A stretch of 64,000 nucleotides of DNA, from assembly GCA_031180825.1 (NCBI GenBank), contig JAPSLM010000001.1, forward strand, positions 372,001 to 436,000, written 5' to 3'. This stretch comes from Paenibacillus sp. Lineage in GTDB: Bacteria > Bacillota > Bacilli > Paenibacillales > NBRC-103111. A model generated the notes under the pieces. That model was given only the letters and a program-made list of their open reading frames with translations, was not told the origin of the DNA and made no database searches. Of this stretch, positions 39,501-41,675 are shown one piece after another. A program made the translations under genes and the position numbers. Within the stretch, counting starts at the first letter, position 1. Each line of letters opens with the position of its first letter.

Positions 39501-41495
39501 GAGCGCTGCTACCGTACAGGGGACTTGGCAAGATGGACGCCGGATGGAACGCTGGAATACAAAGGCCGGATCGACGAGCAAGTGAAAATCCGGGGTTACC
39601 GGATCGAGCTTGGCGAGATCGAAGAGCAGCTTCTGAAAATAACGTCCGTGCTGGAAGCAACAGTCATTGCCCGCGAGGACGCAAGCGGACAGAAGCAATT
39701 GTGCGCGTACTTTGTGGCAGACCGGGAGCTTACGGTGGGCGAGCTGAGAGAAGCGCTGCTGCAGCGGCTGCCGGGCTACATGATCCCGTCGTATTTCATA
39801 CAGCTGACGCAGATTCCGCTGACGCCGAACGGGAAGATCGACCGCAGAGCGCTGCCTGCTCCGGAAGGAAGCGCGCATACGGGCACGGAGTTCGTAGAGC
39901 CGCGCACGGCCGCGGAAGCCGAACTGGTTCGGATCTGGCAGGAGGTTCTCGGACTCGACCGGATCAGCGTAATCGACAATTTCTTCGAGCTCGGAGGCCA
40001 TTCCTTGCGCGCTACGGTATTGGCAAGCAAGGTGCATAAGGAGATGAACGTGAATGTGCCGCTGCGGGATATATTCCGCTTCCCTACAGTTGAAGCGCTG
40101 GCGCGCTTCATCAACGAGACGGAAACGCAAGAGTACCGGGCTATTCCTGTCGTCGAAGAACGCGAGGTTTATCCGGTATCCTCGGCACAAAAACGTCTTT
40201 TCATCCTGCATCAGCTGGAAGGCGCGCAGCTTAGCTATAACATTCCGGGCTTCGTTACCATCGAAGGGCCGCTGGACCGCGGGCGTTTCGAGGAGGCGTT
40301 CCGGAAGCTGATCGAGCGGCACGAGACGCTGCGCACCGGCTTTGCGATGGCAAACGGCGAACCGGTGCAGCGGGTATACCGCGAAGTCGAATTTGCCGTG
40401 GAATACAGCTCGGCGGGAAGTCAGGAAGAAGCCGAAGAAATCGCCAGCCGCTTCATCCGGCCGTTCGACTTGAGCAGACCGCCTCTGCTCCGCGTCGGCT
40501 TGGTGGAATTGGAGCCGGAACACCATATTCTGATGCTGGATATGCACCACATTATTTCCGACGGAGCTTCCGTAGGCATTTTGCAGGAGGAGTTCTCCCG
40601 ACTGTATACGGGCGAGGAACTGCCGCCGCTGCGGATTCAATATAAGGATTATGCGGTATGGCAGCAGTCCGGTGCGTATGCCGAGCGGGTGAAGCAGCAG
40701 GAAGGCTATTGGCTGCAAACGTTAGCGGGCGAGCTTCCCGTCGTCGACTTGCCGACCGACTACGAAAGACCTTCGACCCGAAGCTTCGAAGGGGCGGAGT
40801 TGGAGTTCGAAGTCGACGAGGCCCTCACGCAGCAGCTGAATGAGCTGGCGGCCCGGCAGGAAAGCACGCTGTATATGGTGCTGTTTGCCGCGTATACCGC
40901 GCTGCTGTCCAAATACAGCGGACAAGAAGACATTATCGTAGGCACGCCGATAGCCGGAAGATCGCACGCCGACGTCGAGCCGCTGATCGGAATGTTTGTC
41001 AATACGCTCGCGATCCGCAATTATCCGTCCGGGTCCAAAACTTTCCTCTCCTATTTGGAGGAGGTCAAAGAAACGACCCTGGGAGCCTTCGAGCATCAAG
41101 ACTATCCGTTCGAAGAGCTGGTGGAACGACTGAACGTGAAGCGGGACGCAAGCCGCAATCCGGTGTTCGATACGATGTTTGTGCTGCAGAATAACGAGGA
41201 TCGCGGCATTGAGGTCGACGATCTTAACTTGACTCCGTTTGCGTTTGACCAAGCGCACGATGTCAAGCTGGACCTGAACCTGCACATGACCGAAGATGAC
41301 GGCGTGCTCAGGGGGAGCTTCCAGTACGCGGCCAAATTGTTTAAAGCGGCGATGATTCATAACATGTCGCAGGACTATGTATCGATCCTTTCGCAAATTT
41401 GCGAAAATCCCGAAATCCGCTTAAGCGAAATCCGGTTGAGCAGCCCTTCGGCGGACGCCAAAGGAACGCTGGACTCCATCGAATTCGCGTTTTAG
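16062..41495 (+). CDS. NRPS subunit 2: seven modules (Ile, Dab, D-Leu, Leu, Dab, D-Phe, Val)
   Basis: 8477 aa (about 940 kDa). Domain order: half-C, A, T; C, A, T; C, A, T, E; C, A, T; C, A, T; C, A, T, E; C, A, T; C. Carrier Ser residues are at 796, 1847, 2880, 4389, 5437, 6470 and 7981. The two carriers before E domains read LGGDS, the rest LGGHS. The seven complete C domains have intact HHxxxDG with catalytic His at 977, 2028, 3534, 4570, 5618, 7124 and 8163. The C domains after E domains carry the SFHHI(L)xDGW form usual for D-aminoacyl donors. E domains have HHGVVDGVSW (His 3061 and 6651). The first about 235 residues match only the C-terminal lobe of a C domain and lack HHxxxDG. Modules 3-5 and 6-8 are a tandem duplication. 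The protein ends with a complete C domain and a tail ending IEFAF. The gene starts 42 bases after subunit 1, with GGAAGGAGA upstream of the ATG. Confidence 0.96.
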   Translation: MKVAFERETAFWNKVFEGEENTPAALPYSKAPNQAPALVRTMSVALSKGVSERIVQMSKGAPLAAYMILLTGIQSLLYKYTSSSSILVGMPVVTKPNETRRPVNQLVILREEVRDDSTFKALLGEAKTSVTAAINHQNVPFRLMTERLELQYADGLPVVSTLVALKQLHVTDYRQSAVSDAVFEFELDKDAVRLHLTYNGNLYTESFIAQTVDHLDRLFSVVLFQPDLALGQVDLLSETEKHQLLDVFNQTGTDYPRDTTIHRLFEEQAERRPDAVAVAFEDRQLTYGELNERANRLARTLRNAGVQADQLVGIMVERSLDMIVGIMGILKAGGAYVPIDPEYPEERIRYMLEDSGTQVLLSQGHLQARVSFSGTWILLDDEAAYHEDGSNPEPVNGPEHLTYVIYTSGTTGKPKGNLTTHRNIIRVVKNTNYIDITEQDKLLQLSSYSFDGSTFDIFGALLNGAKLVLVPKETVLDVAKLAGLIEEQQISVMFITTAFFNVLVDMNPDCLRHARAILFGGERVSVSHVRKALGHLGPGKIKHVYGPTESTVYATSYDVHEVEEGAVSVPIGGPISNTAIYIVNAQNKLQPIGVAGELCVAGDGLARGYLNRPDLTAEKFADNPFAPGERMYRTGDLARWLPDGTIEYVGRIDDQVKIRGFRIELGEIEAHLLKLDAIEKATVVVRESANGEKQLCAYYVAGRSLPANEVRSTLSQELPAYMLPSYFVQLEQMPLTTNGKVDRRALPSPEESMQTGVEFVEPRTELEAGIVKIWKEILKIEKISVKESFFELGGHSLRATTMVSRLHKELNVSLPLRDVFRYPTVEKLAEAISGMGEQAYSSIPAAEEREVYPLSSAQKRLYILHQLEGAEQSYNMPGVTLLEGALDRSRLEEAFRALIARHETLRTGFEMVDGEPMQRIYPEVEFAVEHIRANKEEADAAVKQFIRAFDLAKPPLLRVGLIELAPERHLLMFDTHHIVSDGISMDVLVEEFARLYGGEELPPLRIQYKDYAVWQQSEAQKEQLKRQEAYWLEVFRGELPVLEMPTDYARPAVQSYAGNALRFEIDAHKREGLQRIAAESGATLYMVLLAAYTILLQKYTGQEDIVVGTPIAGRTHGDLQPLIGMFVNTLAIRNYPGADKTFLSYLEEVKETTLGAFERQDYPFEELVDKLKLARDLSRNPLFDTMFTLQNTENKEFHLPGLQLTPYPVEEHTSKFDLSLDIMESGDGFLCGIEYATALYKRETIERLAKHFEQLLGAIVSDPAAKIASLGILTAEEKAQIEHAFNPAPPELPENEAFHALFEKQAERTPEATAVVCENVRLTYRELNERANRLARTLKAQGVKPNQLVGILADRSADLLVGALAVWKAGGAYVPLDPDYPSDRIQFMLEDSAAAVLLTQTHLQERARQWVQGEQTLQAVLCLDDEAAYAEHASNVPNVNEPHDLAYVIYTSGTTGRPKGVMIEHRSLVNTAAGYRREYRLDQFPVRLLQLASFSFDVFVGDIARTLYNGGTMVICPKDDRIDPARLHYWISKEKITIFESTPALIVPFMDYVAEHGLDMSSMELLITSSDSCSVTDYRVLQERFGSQFRIINAYGVTEAAIDSSLYDEPLEKLPEAGNVPIGKAALNAKFYIVDAHLNPVPVGVLGELCIGGIGVARGYLNRPELTEEKFVDSPFVPGERLYRTGDLARWMPDGNVDFIGRIDNQAKIRGYRIETGEIETQLLKAEGVREAVVVVREDAKGQKVLCAYFTAESKLKLSELRSSLSQELPGYMIPSYFMQLEQLPLTANGKIDRKALPAPDASMQTGVEYVAPRTPQEAKLASIWQEVLGLEKVGVKDNFFELGGHSLRATLLVGKVHKEMNVELPLRDVFRCSTVEDMAQAIARMEEQAYVSIPTVEEREYYPVSSAQKRLYILHQLEGAEQSYNMTGELVLEGALDRGRLEEAFRQLIARHETLRTGFELVNGEPVQRIYKEVDFAVEHYRASEEEAGDIVCGFVRAFELAKPPLLRVGLVELAKDRHILLLDMHHIISDGMSTDVLTEEFGRLYNGESLAPLRIQYKDYAVWQQSEAQRELMKRQEAYWLDMFRGELPVLELPTDYPRPAVRKFEGSTLSFRLDAGLNEALKRVAAESGATLYMVLLAAYNVMLQKYTGQEDIVIGTPIAGRTHGDLQPLIGMFVNTLAIRSYPEGEKTFRSFLDEVKETMLGAYEHQSYPFEELVEKLQVPRDMSRNPIFDAMFVLQNTENEELQLEGLRLAPYPNDNTIARFDLTLDVTETDSGLECNLEYATALYTRETIERMARHLGQLLVAIVQAPEAPLASLEMITAEEKAQIQRVFNSTAAGYESDKTIHQLIEEQAERTPDHLAVVFEGKRLTYRELNERANRLARTLREAGVQPDQPVGLMVERSLEMVIGLFAVLKAGGAYVPIDPEYPEERIRYMLEDSGAQVLLTQRRLLDRISFAGKWLAADDEQAYHAEGSNLEPVVGPNHLAYVIYTSGTTGKPKGVMVEHHGLCSLKLMFAETLRITSQDRVVQFASFSFDASCWEVFKALFFGATLVIPSSSTILDYLLFESFMNENGITAAILPPSYAAYLNLDRLPHLKKLITGGSASSVEFVQQWKDKVMYFNAYGPTEASIVTSIWDASADGLEGKKSVPIGRPIANHRLYVVNSYNQLLPVGVPGELCIAGAGLARGYLNRPELTAEKFVDNPFEPGERMYRTGDLVRWLPNGNIEYLGRIDHQVKIRGYRIELGEVEEQLLKVASVQEAIVLARDDASGQKQLCAYFVADRALTVGELRGELSGALPGYMIPSHFVQLERMPLTPNGKIDRKALPALQGNASMGAEYVEPRSEEEKVLAAVWQAVLGSERVGATDHFFELGGDSIKSIQVSSRLYQAGYKLEIRDLFKYPTVAQLSKHIRPVARMADQGEVSGNVALTPIQHWFFEQQFAEPHHFNQSVMLHRKDGFDEAAIRKVLQKLVEHHDALRIVFRKSGNGYIAWNRAVGEGKLFGLEVVDLKGIEAPAQAVEAKANEIQSSIDLEAGPLVKAGLFRCADGDHLLIAIHHGVVDGVSWRILLEDIEIGYEQAAKGEELRLPAKTDAYRTWSEQLAAYAQSPVMERELAYWQRIAQTKVQPLPKDWQADISLQQDSESITVQWTREETDQLLKGVHRAYNTEMNDILLTALGMAVQKWSGLDRVLVNLEGHGRESIRTDIDITRTVGWFTSKYPVVLELEPEKDLSYLLKKTKEDLRQIPNKGIGYGICRYLHAAKDDIVWGAEPEVSFNYLGQFDQDLQNSDIGVSPHTGGKQSSDRQKRSFALDINGMIADGTLSLELSYNGKEYRRETMERLAASLQESLRDIIAHCVSKERAELTPSDIQFKGLTLEELEQISRQTQPIGDIENIYALTPMQKGMWFHNTLNRHGGAYIEQTLFNVQGALNIELFTRSWNELAARHAVLRTNFCSGWGGEPLQIVYRYKPVEFAYEDLRHLAEAEWNAYLDRMVNEDKTRGFDLEQDALMRVKVVRTQEESFHVLWSFHHILMDGWCLPLIAKELFDTYEAYLRNDLSERPAPPSYSHYIEWLEKQDMEAAARYWSEYLAGYDSQTTLPQGKWNKRDGEYEEANILHPLGKSLTERMSRIAKQHQVTVNTVMQAAWGIILQKYNGTDDAVFGSVVSGRSAEIPGIEEMIGLFINTIPVRVSCEAEQSFADVMKRVQEAALESGRYDYYPLYEIQAQSAQKQDLISHIMAFENFPMDEQIEQAGGDENGKLAITDVDIAEQTNYDFTLVVMPGEELVVRFYYNASVYEQTAMERLMGHLVHVLEQITANPQAPVSALELATEAEKAEIIQVFNNTAAEYQQEQTIHGLFEEQVLRNPDAVAVVFEKSQLTYGELNERANRLARTLRDAGVRPDQLVGLMVERSLEMVIGIMAIMKAGGAYIPIDPEYPEDRIRYMLEDSGAQVLLTQRHLRERVSFAGTFVAVDDEQAYHADGSNLEPVVGPNHLAYVIYTSGTTGKPKGVMVEHHGLSSLKLMFANTLQITEQDRIVQFASLSFDASCWEIFKALFFGATLYIPTSTTILDYPLFESYMNENGITAAILPPTYASYLNPDRMPSLKKLITGGSAASVEFVQQWKDKVRYFNAYGPTEASIVTTIWDAASDSLGDRKSVPIGRPLANHRIYVVDSHNRMLPVGVAGELCISGVGLARGYLNRPELTAEKFVDNPFEPGERMYRTGDLVRWLPDGNIEYLGRIDHQVKIRGYRIELGEVEAQLAKVDAVQEAIVLAREDAGGQQQLVAYFVAQGELTAAELRAALSQELPNYMIPSYFVQLDQMPLTPNGKIDRKALPAPEGSMHAGGEYVAPRTPTEAKLARIWQDVLGLEKVGVKDNFFVLGGHSLRATALASKVRKELNMELPLRHIFQFPTVEQLAEAIGQLEQQEFDAIPVVEEREYYPVSSAQKRLYILHQLEGAAQSYNMPGVMGLDGALDRERFEETFRKLIARHETLRTGFELVDGEPVQRIYPEVDFAVETIQAGEEEAKTIVRDFIRPFDLAKPPLLRVGLIELAPERHILILDMHHIVSDGVSADVLVEEFARLYSGEELPALRIQYKDYAVWQQSEAQKEQLKRQEAYWLEAFRGELPVLEMPADYARPAVQSYAGDTLDFRMSSEIAEGLKRIAAESGATLYMVLLAAYTVLLQKYTAQEDIVVGTPIAGRTHADLQPLIGMFVNTLAIRSYPAADKTFLSYLEEVKDTTLGAFEHQTYPFEELVDKLQMARDLSRNPLFDTMFSLQNTENKEMQLPGLHLTPYPTEYGMSKFDLSLDLMEDSEGLECSLEYATALYKRETIERLAKHFGQLLAAIVSDPAAKIASLGILTAEEKAQIEHVFNPAPPELPENEAFHALFEKQAERTPEATAVVCENVRLTYRELNERANRLARTLKAQGVKPNQLVGILADRSADLLVGALAVWKAGGAYVPLDPDYPSDRIQFMLEDSAATVLLTQTHLQERAQQWGQTVQAVLCFDDEAAYAEDASNVGNVNEPHDLAYVIYTSGTTGRPKGVMIEHRSLVNTAAGYRREYRLDQFPVRLLQLASFSFDVFVGDIARTLYNGGTMVICPKDDRIDPARLHYWISKEKITIFESTPALIVPFMDYVAEHGLDMSSMELLITSSDSCSVTDYRVLQERFGSQFRIINAYGVTEAAIDSSLYDEPLEKLPEAGNVPIGKAALNAKFYIVDAHLNPVPVGVLGELCIGGIGVARGYLNRPELTEEKFVDSPFVPGERLYRTGDLARWMPDGNVDFIGRIDNQAKIRGYRIETGEIETQLLKAEGVREAVVVVREDAKGQKVLCAYFTAESKLKLSELRSSLSQELPGYMIPSYFMQLEQLPLTANGKIDRKALPAPDASMQTGVEYVAPRTPQEAKLASIWQEVLGLEKVGVKDNFFELGGHSLRATLLVGKVHKEMNVELPLRDVFRCSTVEDMAQAIARMEEQAYVSIPTVEEREYYPVSSAQKRLYILQQLEGAEQTYNMPEMLVLEGALDRGRLEEAFRQLIARHETLRTGFELVNGEPVQRVYKEVDFAVEHYRASEEEAGDIVRGFVRAFDLAKAPLLRVGLAELAKDRHILMLDMHHIISDGVSTDVLTEEFGRLYNGESLAPLRIQYKDYAIWQQSEAQQELMKRQEAYWLDMFRGELPVLEMPTDYPRPAVRKFEGSVLQRRLDPRLGEGLQRIAAESGATLYMVLLAAYKVLLQKYTGQEDIVVGTPIAGRTHSDLQPVIGMFVNTLAIRSCPNGKKSFRTFLNEVKETMLGAYEHQSYPFEELVEKAQPARDLSRNPLFDTMFVLQNKETGELRLEELRLIPYPGDHTVAKFDLSVDVTEGSEGLELSMEYATALYTRETIERMAKHFEQLLASIVQAPEAALASLEMLTAEEKTQLHRVFNDTATDYEAEKTIHQLFEEQAERTPDHLAVVFEGKQLTYRELNERANRLARTLQALGVQTDQPVGLMLERSLEMVVGMFAVLKAGGAYVPIDPEYPEDRIRYMLEDSGAQVLLAQRHLQERVPFAGTVVTVDDEQAYAADGSNLESVAGPNHLAYIIYTSGTTGKPKGVMVEHHGLCSLKQLFAKTLQITAQDRVVQFASLSFDASCWEVFQALFFGATLYIPTKETILDYQWFEQYMSDNGITVATLPPTYAVYLNPDHMPSFKKLITAGSASSLELTLQWKDKVKYFNAYGPTEDSICTTIWTPTTEDISQLKSVPIGGPIANHRIYIVDAHCQPVPVGVAGELCVAGAGLARGYLNRPELTAEKFVDNPFEPGGRMYRTGDLAKWLPDGTVEYLGRIDHQVKIRGYRIELAEIEEKLLKIASVQEAIVIAHDDASGRKQLCAYFVAERTLTVGELRGELSGELPGYMIPSHFVQLERMPLTPNGKIDRKALPAPEGNAPAGADYVAPRTEEEKTLAAVWQAVLGAERVGVTDHFFELGGDSIKSIQVSSRLHQAGYKLEIRDLFKHPTIAQLSRHIQRVARMADQGEVTGEVGLTPIQRWFFDQQWADSHHFNQAFMLYRKDGFDEPAIRKVLRKLTEHHDALRIVFRKSENGYAAWNRAVGEGELYSLEVSDFRGSGAPEQAIEAKANEIQSSIDLEAGPLFKAGLFQCSDGDHLLLVIHHGVVDGVSWRIILEDLALGYEQALKEEEIRLPAKTDSFRIWSERLAAYAQSPDMGRELAYWQRIAQSEVQPLPKDEQADVSLQQDSASITIQWSRAETDQLLRKVHRAYGTEMNDILLTALGMAVQKWSGRERVLVNLEGHGRESIVSDIDITRTVGWFTSKYPVVLELEQGKDLSSHIKKVKEDLRQIPNKGIGYGLCRYLSGHADETDWGAEPEISFNYLGQFDQDLQNNEMGLSPYSSGAEMSDRHPRSFALDINGMIADGSLSLELSYSRKEYRQGTMEEFAGKLQESLQEIIAHCAAKEWAELTPSDVQFKGLSMEELEQIAEHMRHIGVIENIYALTPMQKGMWFHAALDRQAGAYFEQTLFTLKGNLDADRFAQSWNDLAARHMILRTNFYSGWKGEPLQIVFRDRQIGFGYEDLRHLPELERKAHVEKLRQEDKARGFDLEQDALMRVAVVRMEEDSYQVLWSFHHILIDGWCLPLVIKELFETYEAYIRNEEPERNAVPAYSQYIEWLEKQDGTAASAYWTDYLAGYEGQTQLPQGKAKAQGEGYLADHILCELDNELSGRMNLVTKQHRVTLNTLMQAAWGVILQKYNGTGDAVFGSVVSGRPAAIPGIEEMIGLFINTIPVRVVCEAEDRFAEVMDRLQEKALESGRYDYYPLYEIQAQSAQKQDLINHILVIENYPIDEQVEQAAGADSGMLAITDMDVAEHTNYDFTLTVYPGERITVRFDFNAMSFDRTDMERLRGHMLNVLRQITADPQMAVGDVVLATEEEKAEIVGSFNDTSAQYPAEKTIHQLFEEQAELAPDRLAVTFEDRSLTYGELNERANRLALTLRQAGVQPDESVGLMVERSLEMVVGMLAILKAGGAYVPIDPEYPDDRIGYMLEDSGAKLMLVQGHLRNRVPFAGKLIDLNDAQSYGEVGTNLQPAGRPDQLAYVIYTSGTTGRPKGVMLEHRNVVRLVKNTNYVELDEQTHILQTGAVVFDASTFEIWGALLNGGKLFVVRNETILDAASLKNAIQRYDITTMWLTAPLFNQLTQQESGMFAGLGTLIVGGDVLSVPHVNRVLREHPELKLVNGYGPTENTTFSTTHAIAGEQTEAVPIGKPISNSTAYVVDQRLNLLPVGVWGELIVGGDGVARGYLNRPDLTAEKFVDSPFRDGERCYRTGDLARWTPDGTLEYKGRIDEQVKIRGYRIELGEIEEQLLKITSVLEATVIAREDASGQKQLCAYFVADRELTVGELREALLQRLPGYMIPSYFIQLTQIPLTPNGKIDRRALPAPEGSAHTGTEFVEPRTAAEAELVRIWQEVLGLDRISVIDNFFELGGHSLRATVLASKVHKEMNVNVPLRDIFRFPTVEALARFINETETQEYRAIPVVEEREVYPVSSAQKRLFILHQLEGAQLSYNIPGFVTIEGPLDRGRFEEAFRKLIERHETLRTGFAMANGEPVQRVYREVEFAVEYSSAGSQEEAEEIASRFIRPFDLSRPPLLRVGLVELEPEHHILMLDMHHIISDGASVGILQEEFSRLYTGEELPPLRIQYKDYAVWQQSGAYAERVKQQEGYWLQTLAGELPVVDLPTDYERPSTRSFEGAELEFEVDEALTQQLNELAARQESTLYMVLFAAYTALLSKYSGQEDIIVGTPIAGRSHADVEPLIGMFVNTLAIRNYPSGSKTFLSYLEEVKETTLGAFEHQDYPFEELVERLNVKRDASRNPVFDTMFVLQNNEDRGIEVDDLNLTPFAFDQAHDVKLDLNLHMTEDDGVLRGSFQYAAKLFKAAMIHNMSQDYVSILSQICENPEIRLSEIRLSSPSADAKGTLDSIEFAF
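18607..21730 (+). other. NRPS module 3: C-A-T, predicted Dab
   Basis: Catalytic C His977. A pocket from D1497: D, V, G, E, I, S, A, I, D (Dab). Carrier Ser1847. The A-T part is almost identical in DNA to module 6. Confidence 0.82.
20503..21490 (+). repeat. direct repeat in the module 3 Dab A domain (identical to 31273-32260)
   Basis: Reading both copies line by line I see no difference over about 988 bases, including third codon positions. Single differences appear on either side (20502 and 21491), and similarity stays high to about 22300. Confidence 0.9.
21766..26200 (+). other. NRPS module 4: C-A-T-E, predicted D-Leu
   Basis: C His2028. A pocket from D2540: D, A, W, I, I, G, A, I, V, which I associate with Leu in Paenibacillus lipopeptide synthetases; another branched or aromatic hydrophobic residue is possible. 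The carrier is LGGDS (Ser2880) and the E domain has His3061, so the residue should be incorporated in D form. Confidence 0.72.
26245..29340 (+). other. NRPS module 5: DCL C-A-T, predicted L-Leu
   Basis: The C domain follows an E domain and has the SFHHILMDGW form (His3534). A pocket from D4049: D, A, W, I, I, G, A, I, V, identical to module 4. Carrier Ser4389. No E domain. Confidence 0.72.
29389..32500 (+). other. NRPS module 6: C-A-T, predicted Dab
   Basis: C His4570. A pocket from D5087: D, V, G, E, I, S, A, I, D. Carrier Ser5437. It is a near-exact copy of module 3 through the A and T domains. Confidence 0.82.
31273..32260 (+). repeat. direct repeat in the module 6 Dab A domain (identical to 20503-21490)
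   Basis: Partner of the module 3 repeat, exactly 10,770 bases downstream. Identity at synonymous sites points to recent duplication or ongoing gene conversion. Confidence 0.9.
32536..37000 (+). other. NRPS module 7: C-A-T-E, predicted D-Phe
   Basis: C His5618. A pocket from D6130: D, A, W, T, I, A, A, I, C, identical to the Phe code of gramicidin S synthetase GrsA. Carrier LGGDS Ser6470, E domain His6651. Confidence 0.85.
37018..40125 (+). other. NRPS module 8: DCL C-A-T, predicted Val
   Basis: The C domain has the SFHHILIDGW form (His7124). A pocket from D7638: D, A, F, W, I, G, G, T, F, the Val code known from gramicidin S and tyrocidine synthetases. Carrier Ser7981. Confidence 0.83.
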
Positions 41496-41525
41496 AAGGA
41501 CTCTTTTTTGCCCGGTAACAGATCG

Positions 41526-41577
41526 CCTGGAAGAGTGTGTGTCCGCCATCCGGACACACACTCCGGGCGTTTTGTTG
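41526..41577 (+). terminator. terminator-like hairpin between NRPS subunits 2 and 3
   Basis: A perfect 13-base stem (GAGTGTGTGTCCG 41533-41545, CGGACACACACTC 41551-41563) with a 5-base loop, extended by a CCTG/CGGG base, followed by a short weak T-run (TTTTGTT). It could be a partial terminator or attenuator between two NRPS genes, or a stabilising structure left after mRNA processing. Confidence 0.6.
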
Positions 41578-41675
41578 CGTAAGGACGCGCTTCGGCGCCA
41601 CTCGCTTTGGGCTCAAAACAAACACGCTCTGTCTTCACGGACGGAGAAGCCGGTTATTCTGGGGGAGGTTAACGA

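Larger units (their letters stand above)
29386..40150 (+). repeat. three-module block, copy 2 (modules 6-8)
   Basis: Tandem copy of the preceding block with the same domain order. The adenylation pockets of its second and third modules have changed to Phe and Val. Confidence 0.85.
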
